From: an uncultured Lachnospiraceae bacterium
GTDB taxonomy: Bacteria > Bacillota > Clostridia > Lachnospirales > Lachnospiraceae
Direction: 5' to 3'
Assembly: GCA_947245585.1 (NCBI GenBank)
Contig: CAMXPV010000025.1
Location: 1 to 54,775, forward strand
Length of the DNA: 54,775 nt
Part shown: positions 48,392 through 54,775 of the stretch, one piece after another
How positions within the stretch are numbered: the stretch's first letter is position 1
How the letters are laid out: every line of letters starts with the position of its first letter
Position numbers and translations under genes: made by a program
Notes under the pieces: generated by a model
The model's input: only the letters and a program-made list of their open reading frames with translations
What the model was told of the DNA's origin: nothing
Database searches by the model: none

Positions 48392-51300
48392 TTATACCAC
48401 CTTCACGTTCCCCTCCCCGAAAGCAGCTTCCAACCTGCCGATCAGGCCCGCCTGCGCCGACACGTTCCAGTTTGCAGGCAGGGGATTCATGGCCTTGGGA
48501 TTTTCCACATAGATCACTACGTTATCCTTTCCCTCCGCCTCCCGCAGAATGTCAAAAAGCGCGTCTTTTTGCTCCTCGTAGGCTTCCTTCGTGGGAAACT
48601 TGATCCAGAGCTTCTTAGGCATCTGCTCAAAGGTCGATATCTGTTCGCAGACCAGTTTCGCGTCCTTATCCTCCTCCACAGACACCCTTCCCTTAATAAA
48701 CACCTTGCCGTCCTCGATAATGGAGCTGCCGTAGCGCTCATAATCTCTCGGAAAGACGATAACCTCCACGGAACCCACCAGATCTTCCACCTGCAAAAAG
48801 GCCATCACCTTCTCGTTTTTCGTGTATTTGATCTTCTTCTCCGTAATCATGCCGCCGATGGTAACCCTTGCATTGTCCTCCACCCTGCACTCTCCGGTAT
48901 CTTCGTCCAACATAAAATCCGCCGTCGTGTTTGTGATGTGCTTCTTCCAGATTTCCCGGTACTCCTCCAAAGGATGACCGCTGATATAGATGCCAAGCAC
49001 TTCCTTTTCAAATGCGAGTTTCATCTCCTTGGAATACTCACCCACATCGGGAAGACTCATCCGGTAGTCCATCTTCTCCTCATCATCCGCCAGATCAAAG
49101 AGGGAAATCTGCCCGGCCATGTTATTTTTCCGATCCTGTTGGATGCCGTCCATCACCTGCAAATATACACTCAAAAGCTGTTTTCTGGTGCCGCCCAGAC
49201 TGTCCATCGCGCCCGCCTTGATAAAATGCTCCACAATCCGCTTATTCATATCCCGGTCTGTCACCCGGGTTGCAAAATCCCCCAGATTCTGATACGGGCC
49301 TCTCGCCTCACGCTCCTCCACAATCGCGTCGATCACGTTCCGTCCCACGCTCTTGATCGCCGAAAGGGCGTAGCGGATCTGTCCGTCATGCACGGAAAAC
49401 CCATTCTCCCCCACGTTGATGTCCGGCGGCAGAATCTGTATGCCCATGCTCCTGCTCGTCATGATATACTCCGCCACCTTGCTGGGATTGTCAATCACCG
49501 AGGTCATCAGGGCCGCCATAAACTCCACAGGATGATAATATTTCAGATAAGCCGTCTGGTAAGCCACCACCGCATAGCAGGCGGCGTGGGATTTGTTGAA
49601 GGCATATTTCGCAAAATCCATCATGGTGTCGTAAATGTGATCCGCCACCCTGGCATCAATCCCGGCCGCCACACAGCCCGGCACCCCCTCCTCGGGATTT
49701 CCGTAGGTAAAGTTCTTGCGCTCCTGCTCCATGACATACTGCTTCTTCTTACTCATGGCGCGGCGCACCAGATCGCTCCTGCCCATGGTGTAACCGCCAA
49801 GTTCCCGCACGATCTGCATCACCTGCTCCTGATACACGATACAGCCGTAGGTGGGAGCCAGAATGGGTTCCAACTGGGGACAGTCGTAGGTCACGGACTC
49901 GGGATGGTTTTTCCCCTTGATATATTTGGGAATAAAATCCATGGGGCCCGGACGGTAGAGGGAAATACCCGCAATCACATCCTCCAGACTCTGCGGCTTT
50001 AGCTCCTTCATAAAGCTCTTCATGCCGCCGCTTTCCAACTGGAACACGCCATCCGTCTTCCCTGTGCCGAGGGAGGCGAGCACCGCTTTGTCGTCATAGT
50101 CTATTTTATCAATGTCTATGGTGATCCCTTTGCTCTGCTCCACCAGGCGCACCGTATCCTGAATCACGGTGAGCGTCCGAAGGCCCAGAAAATCCATCTT
50201 CAAAAGTCCAAGTTCCTCGATGGTAGTCATGGGGAACTGGGTCGTAATGGAACCGTCGGCTCCTCTGGAAAGGGGCACAAACTGATCCGCAGCCTCCGGG
50301 CAGATCACCACCCCCGCCGCGTGCATGGACGTATGGCGCGGCAGCCCCTCAAGCCGCCTGCTCATATCGATCAGATTATGCACCTGCTCGTCCTCCTGAT
50401 AGAGGCTTTTTAACTCCGGATTCATCTCAAGCGCCCGGTCTATGGGCACACCCTGATTCTGCTCGTTGGGAATCATCTTCGCTATGCGGTCCACATAAGC
50501 GTAGGGCAGATCCATCACCCTGCCCACATCGCGGATCACGCCCTTGGCCGCCATCGTACCAAAAGTGACGATCTGCACCACCCTGTCACTGCCATATTTC
50601 TGACCGACATAGTCAATCACTTCCTGCCGTCTCTCATAGCAGAAATCCACGTCAATATCCGGCATGGAAACACGTTCCGGATTTAAAAACCGCTCAAAGA
50701 GCAGGCTGTATTTGATGGGATCGATATTGGTGATTCTCAGGCAGTAAGACACGATGCTTCCCGCCGCCGAACCCCTGCCCGGCCCCACGGCGATCCCGTT
50801 CTCCCTGCAAAAATTGATATAGTCCCACACAATGAGGAAATAGTCCACAAACCCCATGTTCTTAATGGTATCAAGCTCGTAATGCAGCCGTTCCTGTAAC
50901 GTCCCGTCATCCTCAGGATACCGTTCCTTCATGCCGTCCTGACACAGCTTGTTCAGATAAGTCCAGGAATCACTGCCATCCGGCGCCTCATAATGGGGCA
51001 CCTTGTAATTGCCAAACTCGATCTCTACGTGACAGCGGTCGGCAATCCGCTGGGTGTTCTCCACCGCCTCCCACGCGTAGGAGAACAGCCCTTTCATCTC
51101 CTCCTCGCTCTTCACGTAATACTGGCCGCCGTCATAACGCATACGATCCTCGTCAGCCAGTTTTTTCCCCGTCTGCAGACAGAGCAGGATATCGTGGGGC
51201 TGAGCGTCCTCCGCGTAGGTGTAATGCACGTCGTTTGTTGCCACAAGCGGGATGTCAAGCTCCTTGCTCATGCGAAGAAGCACGGAATTTACCTGCTGCT

Positions 51301-51847
51301 GCGCGGGAATCCCATGATCCTGCAATTCCAGAAAATAGTTGTCTTTGCCGAAAATCCCCTGATATTTCAGGGCCACCTTTTTCGCCTCGTCCACCAACCC
51401 CTTCTGGATATAGCGGGGCACCTCCCCTGCAAGACAGGCAGAAAGCGCGATCAGGCCTTCATGATACTTCTCCAAAAGCTCCATATCCACGCGGGGCTTA
51501 TAGTAATACCCTTCCGTGAATCCCTTGCTCACAATCTTTACCAAATTGGCGTAGCCCACATTGTTCTCCGCCAGAAGCACCAGATGGTAATAACGGTCCT
51601 CGCCGCCCGTAAGCTCCCTGTCAAAGCGGGAATGGGGCGCGACGTAAACCTCGCAGCCGATGATCGGATTGATTCCCGCCTCTTTGGCCGCTTTATAAAA
51701 ATCGACAACACCGTACATCACGCCGTGATCCGTGATCGCGGCGCTGTCCATACCAAGCTCCTTCACATATTTGACATACTCTTTGATCTTGTTGGAACCG
51801 TCCAAAAGACTGTACTCCGTGTGGACGTGTAAGTGTGCAAATGCCAT
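48392..51847 (-). CDS. dnaE: DNA polymerase III alpha subunit (DnaE type)
   Basis: 1151 residues. An N-terminal PHP domain (FAHLHVHTEYSLLDG, AAITDHGVMYGV) is at 1-280. The polymerase core carries the catalytic aspartates in PDIDVDF (about 400-405) and GPGRGSAAGS upstream. Then come the fingers with YRPGPMDFIPKYI, the tandem HhH region (about 820-900) and an OB fold near 990-1075 (ARVTIGGMITEKKIKYTKNEKVMAFLQVED). There is no 3'-5' exonuclease insert, so this is DnaE, not PolC. In low-GC Gram-positives DnaE starts lagging-strand synthesis. ATG after GGAGGCGGGG. Confidence 0.97.
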   Translation of the reverse strand: MAFAHLHVHTEYSLLDGSNKIKEYVKYVKELGMDSAAITDHGVMYGVVDFYKAAKEAGINPIIGCEVYVAPHSRFDRELTGGEDRYYHLVLLAENNVGYANLVKIVSKGFTEGYYYKPRVDMELLEKYHEGLIALSACLAGEVPRYIQKGLVDEAKKVALKYQGIFGKDNYFLELQDHGIPAQQQVNSVLLRMSKELDIPLVATNDVHYTYAEDAQPHDILLCLQTGKKLADEDRMRYDGGQYYVKSEEEMKGLFSYAWEAVENTQRIADRCHVEIEFGNYKVPHYEAPDGSDSWTYLNKLCQDGMKERYPEDDGTLQERLHYELDTIKNMGFVDYFLIVWDYINFCRENGIAVGPGRGSAAGSIVSYCLRITNIDPIKYSLLFERFLNPERVSMPDIDVDFCYERRQEVIDYVGQKYGSDRVVQIVTFGTMAAKGVIRDVGRVMDLPYAYVDRIAKMIPNEQNQGVPIDRALEMNPELKSLYQEDEQVHNLIDMSRRLEGLPRHTSMHAAGVVICPEAADQFVPLSRGADGSITTQFPMTTIEELGLLKMDFLGLRTLTVIQDTVRLVEQSKGITIDIDKIDYDDKAVLASLGTGKTDGVFQLESGGMKSFMKELKPQSLEDVIAGISLYRPGPMDFIPKYIKGKNHPESVTYDCPQLEPILAPTYGCIVYQEQVMQIVRELGGYTMGRSDLVRRAMSKKKQYVMEQERKNFTYGNPEEGVPGCVAAGIDARVADHIYDTMMDFAKYAFNKSHAACYAVVAYQTAYLKYYHPVEFMAALMTSVIDNPSKVAEYIMTSRSMGIQILPPDINVGENGFSVHDGQIRYALSAIKSVGRNVIDAIVEEREARGPYQNLGDFATRVTDRDMNKRIVEHFIKAGAMDSLGGTRKQLLSVYLQVMDGIQQDRKNNMAGQISLFDLADDEEKMDYRMSLPDVGEYSKEMKLAFEKEVLGIYISGHPLEEYREIWKKHITNTTADFMLDEDTGECRVEDNARVTIGGMITEKKIKYTKNEKVMAFLQVEDLVGSVEVIVFPRDYERYGSSIIEDGKVFIKGRVSVEEDKDAKLVCEQISTFEQMPKKLWIKFPTKEAYEEQKDALFDILREAEGKDNVVIYVENPKAMNPLPANWNVSAQAGLIGRLEAAFGEGNVKVV

Positions 51848-51866
51848 ATCAGACCCCGCCTCCGTT

Positions 51867-51895
51867 TTCTCTGTGGCTATTATATCGTATTTTAT
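51867..51895 (-). promoter_or_regulatory. sigma-A promoter of dnaE
   Basis: Minus strand reading gives a TATACA-like -35, about 17 bases, and a perfect TATAAT -10 in the AT-rich stretch about 35-65 bases upstream of the dnaE start. The positions given are approximate to a few bases. Confidence 0.55.
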
Positions 51896-51936
51896 ATATT
51901 TTGTATATCATGATATAACTTTTGTCCTAAAAAATG

Positions 51937-51968
51937 AAACCCCCGCATCTCGCAAGATACAGGGGCTT
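51937..51968 (-). terminator. terminator after metK
   Basis: AACCCCCGCATCT (51938-51950) pairs with AGATACAGGGGCTT (51955-51968), 4-base loop; the minus strand continues with TTTCATTTTTT. Separates metK from dnaE. Confidence 0.88.
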
Positions 51969-52000
51969 CCTCTCTCTATGACACATATGTCATGTATGTT

Positions 52001-53182
52001 TTACAGATACTTCTTCAGCGCATCCACCTTGTCAAGCTTCTCCCAGGGCAGATCCAAGTCGTTGCGTCCAAAGTGGCCGTAAGCTGCGGTCTGCTTGTAG
52101 ATCGGACGGCGAAGGTCAAGCATCTTGATGATGCCCGCGGGTCTTAAGTCGAAGTTCTCGCGCACAATCTCCACCAACTTATCGTCCGCAATCTTTCCTG
52201 TGCCAAAGGTGTCTACCATGATGGAAGTGGGCTGTGCCACACCGATCGCATAGGAGAGCTGAATCTCACACTTGTCCGCAATGCCTGCAGCAACGATGTT
52301 CTTCGCCACATAGCGCGCCGCATAAGCCGCGGAACGGTCCACCTTCGTGCAGTCCTTGCCGGAGAACGCACCGCCGCCGTGACGGGCATAGCCGCCGTAG
52401 GTGTCCACAATGATCTTACGGCCTGTCAGGCCAGCGTCACCGTGAGGGCCGCCGATTACAAAACGTCCCGTCGGATTGATGAAAAACTTGGTCTTATCGT
52501 CCACAAGCTCCTTAGGCAGAACCGGGTCAAACACATACTTCTTGATATCCTCGTGAATCTGCTCCTGCGTCACGTCGTCATCATGCTGGGTGGAGAGCAC
52601 TACCGCCTCCAGACGAACCGGCTTGCCTGCCTCGTCATACTCCACGGACACCTGGCTCTTGCCGTCGGGTCTCAAATATTTGAGGGTGCCGTCCTTGCGG
52701 ACTTTGGTAAGCTGTAATGCCAGTTTGTGCGCCAGATCAATAGGATAGGGCATATACTCCTCAGTCTCGTTGGTGGCGTAACCGAACATCATACCCTGAT
52801 CGCCCGCTCCCGTGTCGAGATCGTCATTCTGTTCGCCCTTCTTCGCCTCCAGAGCCTTGTCAACGCCCATGGCAATATCCGCGGACTGCTCGTCGATGGC
52901 TACAAACACCGCGCAGGTGTTCGCGTCGAAGCCATACTCGGACTTGGTGTAGCCGATCTCCTTCACGGTATCACGCACCACCTTCTGCATATCCACATAA
53001 GCGTTTGTGGTGATCTCACCTGTCACCAACACGAAGCCTGTGCAGACTGCAGTTTCACAAGCCACACGGCTCATAGGGTCAGCCGCCATGCAGGCATCCA
53101 GAATGGCATCTGAAATCGCATCGCAGACTTTGTCGGGATGGCCTTCCGTCACCGACTCGGATGTAAATAATCTTTTTTCCAT
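52001..53182 (-). CDS. metK: S-adenosylmethionine synthetase
   Basis: 393 residues. [16 protein letters not shown] near the N-terminus (ATP and methionine site), [16 protein letters not shown] (about 122-137), and the phosphate loop [19 protein letters not shown] (about 262-280). It makes SAM from methionine and ATP. ATG follows GGAGAGG. The 270-base leader holds a SAM-I riboswitch with a terminator, so SAM should shut off its own synthesis. Confidence 0.98.
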   Translation of the reverse strand: MEKRLFTSESVTEGHPDKVCDAISDAILDACMAADPMSRVACETAVCTGFVLVTGEITTNAYVDMQKVVRDTVKEIGYTKSEYGFDANTCAVFVAIDEQSADIAMGVDKALEAKKGEQNDDLDTGAGDQGMMFGYATNETEEYMPYPIDLAHKLALQLTKVRKDGTLKYLRPDGKSQVSVEYDEAGKPVRLEAVVLSTQHDDDVTQEQIHEDIKKYVFDPVLPKELVDDKTKFFINPTGRFVIGGPHGDAGLTGRKIIVDTYGGYARHGGGAFSGKDCTKVDRSAAYAARYVAKNIVAAGIADKCEIQLSYAIGVAQPTSIMVDTFGTGKIADDKLVEIVRENFDLRPAGIIKMLDLRRPIYKQTAAYGHFGRNDLDLPWEKLDKVDALKKYL

Positions 53183-53212
53183 TTTTCCTCTCCTTTGTTT
53201 TTGTACTCGCTC

Positions 53213-53240
53213 ATAAGCAGAAATTCAAGATGCCGCTTAT
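53213..53240 (-). other. leader hairpin of metK similar to that of argF
   Basis: ATAAGCAG (53213-53220) and CCGCTTAT (53233-53240) can pair with one mismatch. On the minus strand this reads CGCGAATAAGC then, after a short loop, CTGCTTAT; the same two pieces occur in the argF leader hairpin (42495-42525). Confidence 0.4.
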
Positions 53241-53245
53241 TCGCG

Positions 53246-53283
53246 AAAAAAGATCCCCTTATTTCTCTTGAAATAAGCGGACC
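53246..53283 (-). terminator. riboswitch-controlled terminator of metK
   Basis: Minus strand: GGTCCGCTTATTTC (53270-53283), loop AAGA, GAAATAAGGGGATC (53252-53265), then TTTTTT (53246-53251). The stem has one mismatch and one wobble pair. Its 5' arm (CCGCTTATT) can instead pair with the 3' strand of the aptamer P1 helix (AATAAGAGG, around 53300-53308), forming an antiterminator when SAM is absent. Confidence 0.88.
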
Positions 53284-53302
53284 CGACATGCTGCATCAAA
53301 TC

Positions 53303-53415
53303 CTCTTATTGTTCGATCTGCACCGCTTGCGCGGTCTCGCTCAGGTTGGCACCTTCCTTACAGGGGTTGCCGTGGCTTCATCGATCCTATGTATCTCCAC
53401 CACTCTGAATAAGAG
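53303..53415 (-). promoter_or_regulatory. SAM-I (S-box) riboswitch aptamer
   Basis: Minus strand: P1 is CTCTTATTCAGAG / CAATAAGAG at the two ends. The S-box core is seen as CAGAGTGGTGGAG, GATCGATGAAGCCACGGCAACC and AAGGTGCCAACCTGAGCGAGA, the conserved GATGAA..CCGGCAACC and GGTGC(C/T)AA signatures. It binds SAM, stabilises P1 and frees the terminator downstream. It lies in the metK leader. Confidence 0.95.
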
Positions 53416-53461
53416 AAAGATATCACAATATGAAATTTTCTGCATTGCTTATCTATACATT

Positions 53462-53490
53462 AACATACACCTATACCAGGTACATGTCAA
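53462..53490 (-). promoter_or_regulatory. sigma-A promoter of the metK transcript
   Basis: Minus strand: TTGACA (53485-53490), 17-base spacer, TATGTT (53462-53467). The -35 overlaps the murA stop codon. The transcript start near 53455 lies about 40 bases before the riboswitch P1 helix. No terminator separates murA from this promoter. Confidence 0.75.
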
Positions 53491-54775
53491 CCTACTTTTA
53501 ATTTAAATTTCTGAAGCTCCCGCTCGGTGGTCACCAGATCAATCTGTGCGCCCAGACTCTGCAGCTTCAGGTGAAAATCCTCATACCCGCGCTGAATATA
53601 CTTGATATCATCCACCGTGGTGATCCCGTCGGCTGCAAGCGCCGCAATGACAAGCGCAGCTCCCGCCCTCAGATCCGGAGCCGTGATATTTGCACCGGTA
53701 TACTTGGGCACGCCGTCGATAATCGCGGTGTTGCTCTCCACTTTAATGTTTGCCCCCATGCAGGTGAGCTCATCCACATATTTAAAACGGTTTTCAAAAA
53801 TGCTCTCCGTCACAATGCTTGTACCGGCAGACAGCCCAAGCGCCACCGTAATCTGCGGCTGCATATCCGTAGGAAATCCGGGGTAAGGCAGGGTCTTTAC
53901 ATGGGTATGTCCCAGAGGCTTGGCCGCCACCACACGCACAGCGTCGTCGGATTCCTCAATCTCACATCCAATCTCCAAAAGTTTTGCGCTGATGGACTCC
54001 AAGTGTTTCGGAATCACATTTTTCACCGTCACATCGCCTTTTGTCACTGCCGCTGCAAACATAAAAGTGCCCGCTTCAATCTGATCCGGAATAATAACAT
54101 ACTCTGTCCCGTGAAGTCTGGACACGCCTTTGATACGAATGACATCCGTACCTGCGCCCTTAATATTCGCGCCCATGCTGTTCAGGAAATTTGCCAGATC
54201 AACGACATGGGGCTCCTTCGCCGCATTTTCAATCACGGTAGTGCCTTCAGCCATAACCGCCGCCATCATCACATTCATGGTTGCGCCCACTGTCACCACG
54301 TCCATATAAATGTGGTTGCCTTTCAGCTTCGCAGCCTCCGTGATAATCAGCCCATGCTCAATCCTGACATTGGCACCCAATGCCCGAAATCCTTTGATAT
54401 GTTGGTCGATGGGACGCAGCCCGATGTTACAGCCGCCCGGTAGCGCAACCTCCGCCTTACTGTATTTACCCAGAAGCGCTCCCAACAGATAATAGGATGC
54501 CCTGATCTTTTTAATATAATCGTCCTCGATCACCAGATCGTGAACCTGTGAGGCATTGATCTTCACCGTATGTCTGTCAATACGGTTGACCACCACACCG
54601 ATACTTTCCATCGCCTGCATCATAACATTGGTGTCCCTGACATCAGGCACATTCTCTATCAATACGGTTTCGTCCGTCATAATTGCCGCTGCAAGAATGG
54701 CTAGCGCTGCGTTCTTTGCGCCGCCGATCTCCACCTCGCCGACTAACGGATTCCCACCTTTAATCGCATATTGTT
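53487..54775 (-). CDS. murA: UDP-N-acetylglucosamine 1-carboxyvinyltransferase, 5' end cut by window
   Basis: At least 429 residues; the reading frame is open to the right edge (its first visible residues are QYAIKGGNPLVGEVEIGGAK), so only a few N-terminal residues are missing. The GTG at 54734 is internal, not the start. EIGGAKNAALAILAAAI is the usual N-terminal loop; the catalytic Cys is in LPGGCNIGLRPIDQHIKGF; GFPTDMQPQ and GANIKVE..NTAIIDGV are typical. It adds enolpyruvate to UDP-GlcNAc, the first step of peptidoglycan synthesis, and is the target of fosfomycin. Clostridia often have two paralogues; which one this is cannot be told. Confidence 0.96.
   Translation of the reverse strand, partial: QYAIKGGNPLVGEVEIGGAKNAALAILAAAIMTDETVLIENVPDVRDTNVMMQAMESIGVVVNRIDRHTVKINASQVHDLVIEDDYIKKIRASYYLLGALLGKYSKAEVALPGGCNIGLRPIDQHIKGFRALGANVRIEHGLIITEAAKLKGNHIYMDVVTVGATMNVMMAAVMAEGTTVIENAAKEPHVVDLANFLNSMGANIKGAGTDVIRIKGVSRLHGTEYVIIPDQIEAGTFMFAAAVTKGDVTVKNVIPKHLESISAKLLEIGCEIEESDDAVRVVAAKPLGHTHVKTLPYPGFPTDMQPQITVALGLSAGTSIVTESIFENRFKYVDELTCMGANIKVESNTAIIDGVPKYTGANITAPDLRAGAALVIAALAADGITTVDDIKYIQRGYEDFHLKLQSLGAQIDLVTTERELQKFKLKVG

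Noticed and set aside
47999..50002. A 667-codon open frame on the plus strand opposite pfkA and dnaE
   Set aside because: It lies antisense to two clear, conserved genes; its translation is His/Leu/Arg-rich without any domain, as expected of a shadow frame in this codon usage.
53571..54443. A 290-codon plus-strand frame inside murA
   Set aside because: Antisense to murA, which is unmistakable; the frame has no recognisable motif.

Overview
The window looks like a chromosomal segment of a Gram-positive anaerobe of the Clostridia, most likely Lachnospiraceae. Reasons: the gene order birA - small conserved gene - dusB - greA - lysS; three ECF-type sigma factor genes; an S-box (SAM-I) riboswitch on metK; AGGAGG-type ribosome binding sites nearly everywhere; and several protein families of the kind common in that group (DUF4190 proteins, orphan AAA ATPases, a SleB-type cell wall hydrolase). 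Genus cannot be set from the sequence. Almost every gene is on the minus strand, so transcription runs from high to low coordinates; only an ECF sigma factor and its partner (22838-24335) are on the plus strand. No CRISPR array, insertion sequence, integrase or phage gene was seen. Both ends cut a gene: a pyridoxal-kinase-like start at 1-50 and murA at the right edge.

Layout, left to right. 1-4.6 kb: two ECF sigma operons (one with two unknown small proteins, one with a membrane partner) and a pair of small membrane protein genes. 4.7-6.8 kb: a GntR(YtrA type)-ABC transporter operon with a clear operator over its promoter. 6.8-8.2 kb: an Lgt-like protein with a DUF4190 protein, and tRNA-Arg(ACG). 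8.3-18.1 kb: a complete chemosensory operon (Hpt, PAS histidine kinase, REC-HD-GYP regulator, CheR, CheB, CheY-like, CheA, CheW, MCP). 18.1-19.2 kb: a second REC-HD-GYP regulator with its own consensus promoter. 19.4-22.7 kb: a two-component system driving an ABC transporter. 22.7-25.6 kb: a segment with ECF sigma, membrane partner and Fic protein, bounded by a 22-bp direct repeat. 25.6-28 kb: a stand-alone HD-GYP protein, an AAA ATPase, an orphan HipB-like regulator. 28-31.4 kb: a Na/Pi cotransporter-PhoB-PhoR type operon preceded by Pho-box-like repeats. 31.5-34.2 kb: an HTH regulator and a second AAA ATPase with palindromic repeats around its promoter. 34.2-41.5 kb: birA, dusB, greA and a lysyl-tRNA synthetase fused to an HD domain, followed by a STAS / cyclic-nucleotide-binding / RsbW-like kinase trio. 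41.5-54.8 kb: housekeeping (argF, SPFH and NfeD, cell wall hydrolase, proC, TrmH methyltransferase, pfkA, dnaE, metK, murA).

How the parts work together. Signalling dominates: three ECF sigma factors, three histidine kinases plus CheA, three HD-GYP proteins (likely cyclic-di-GMP phosphodiesterases) with no GGDEF cyclase in view, a free phosphotransfer protein, and a possible anti-sigma/antagonist pair. The chemosensory operon carries no flagellar, CheC, CheD or CheV gene, so its output may go through the HD-GYP regulators rather than a flagellar motor; this is inference.

The observations most worth a second look are the LysRS-HD fusion translationally coupled to a partner-switching module, the kinase with an apparently dead HPt domain next to a free HPt protein, the shared ECF promoter pattern, the palindrome-flanked promoters of two orphan AAA ATPases, and the direct repeat bounding the sigma/Fic segment.
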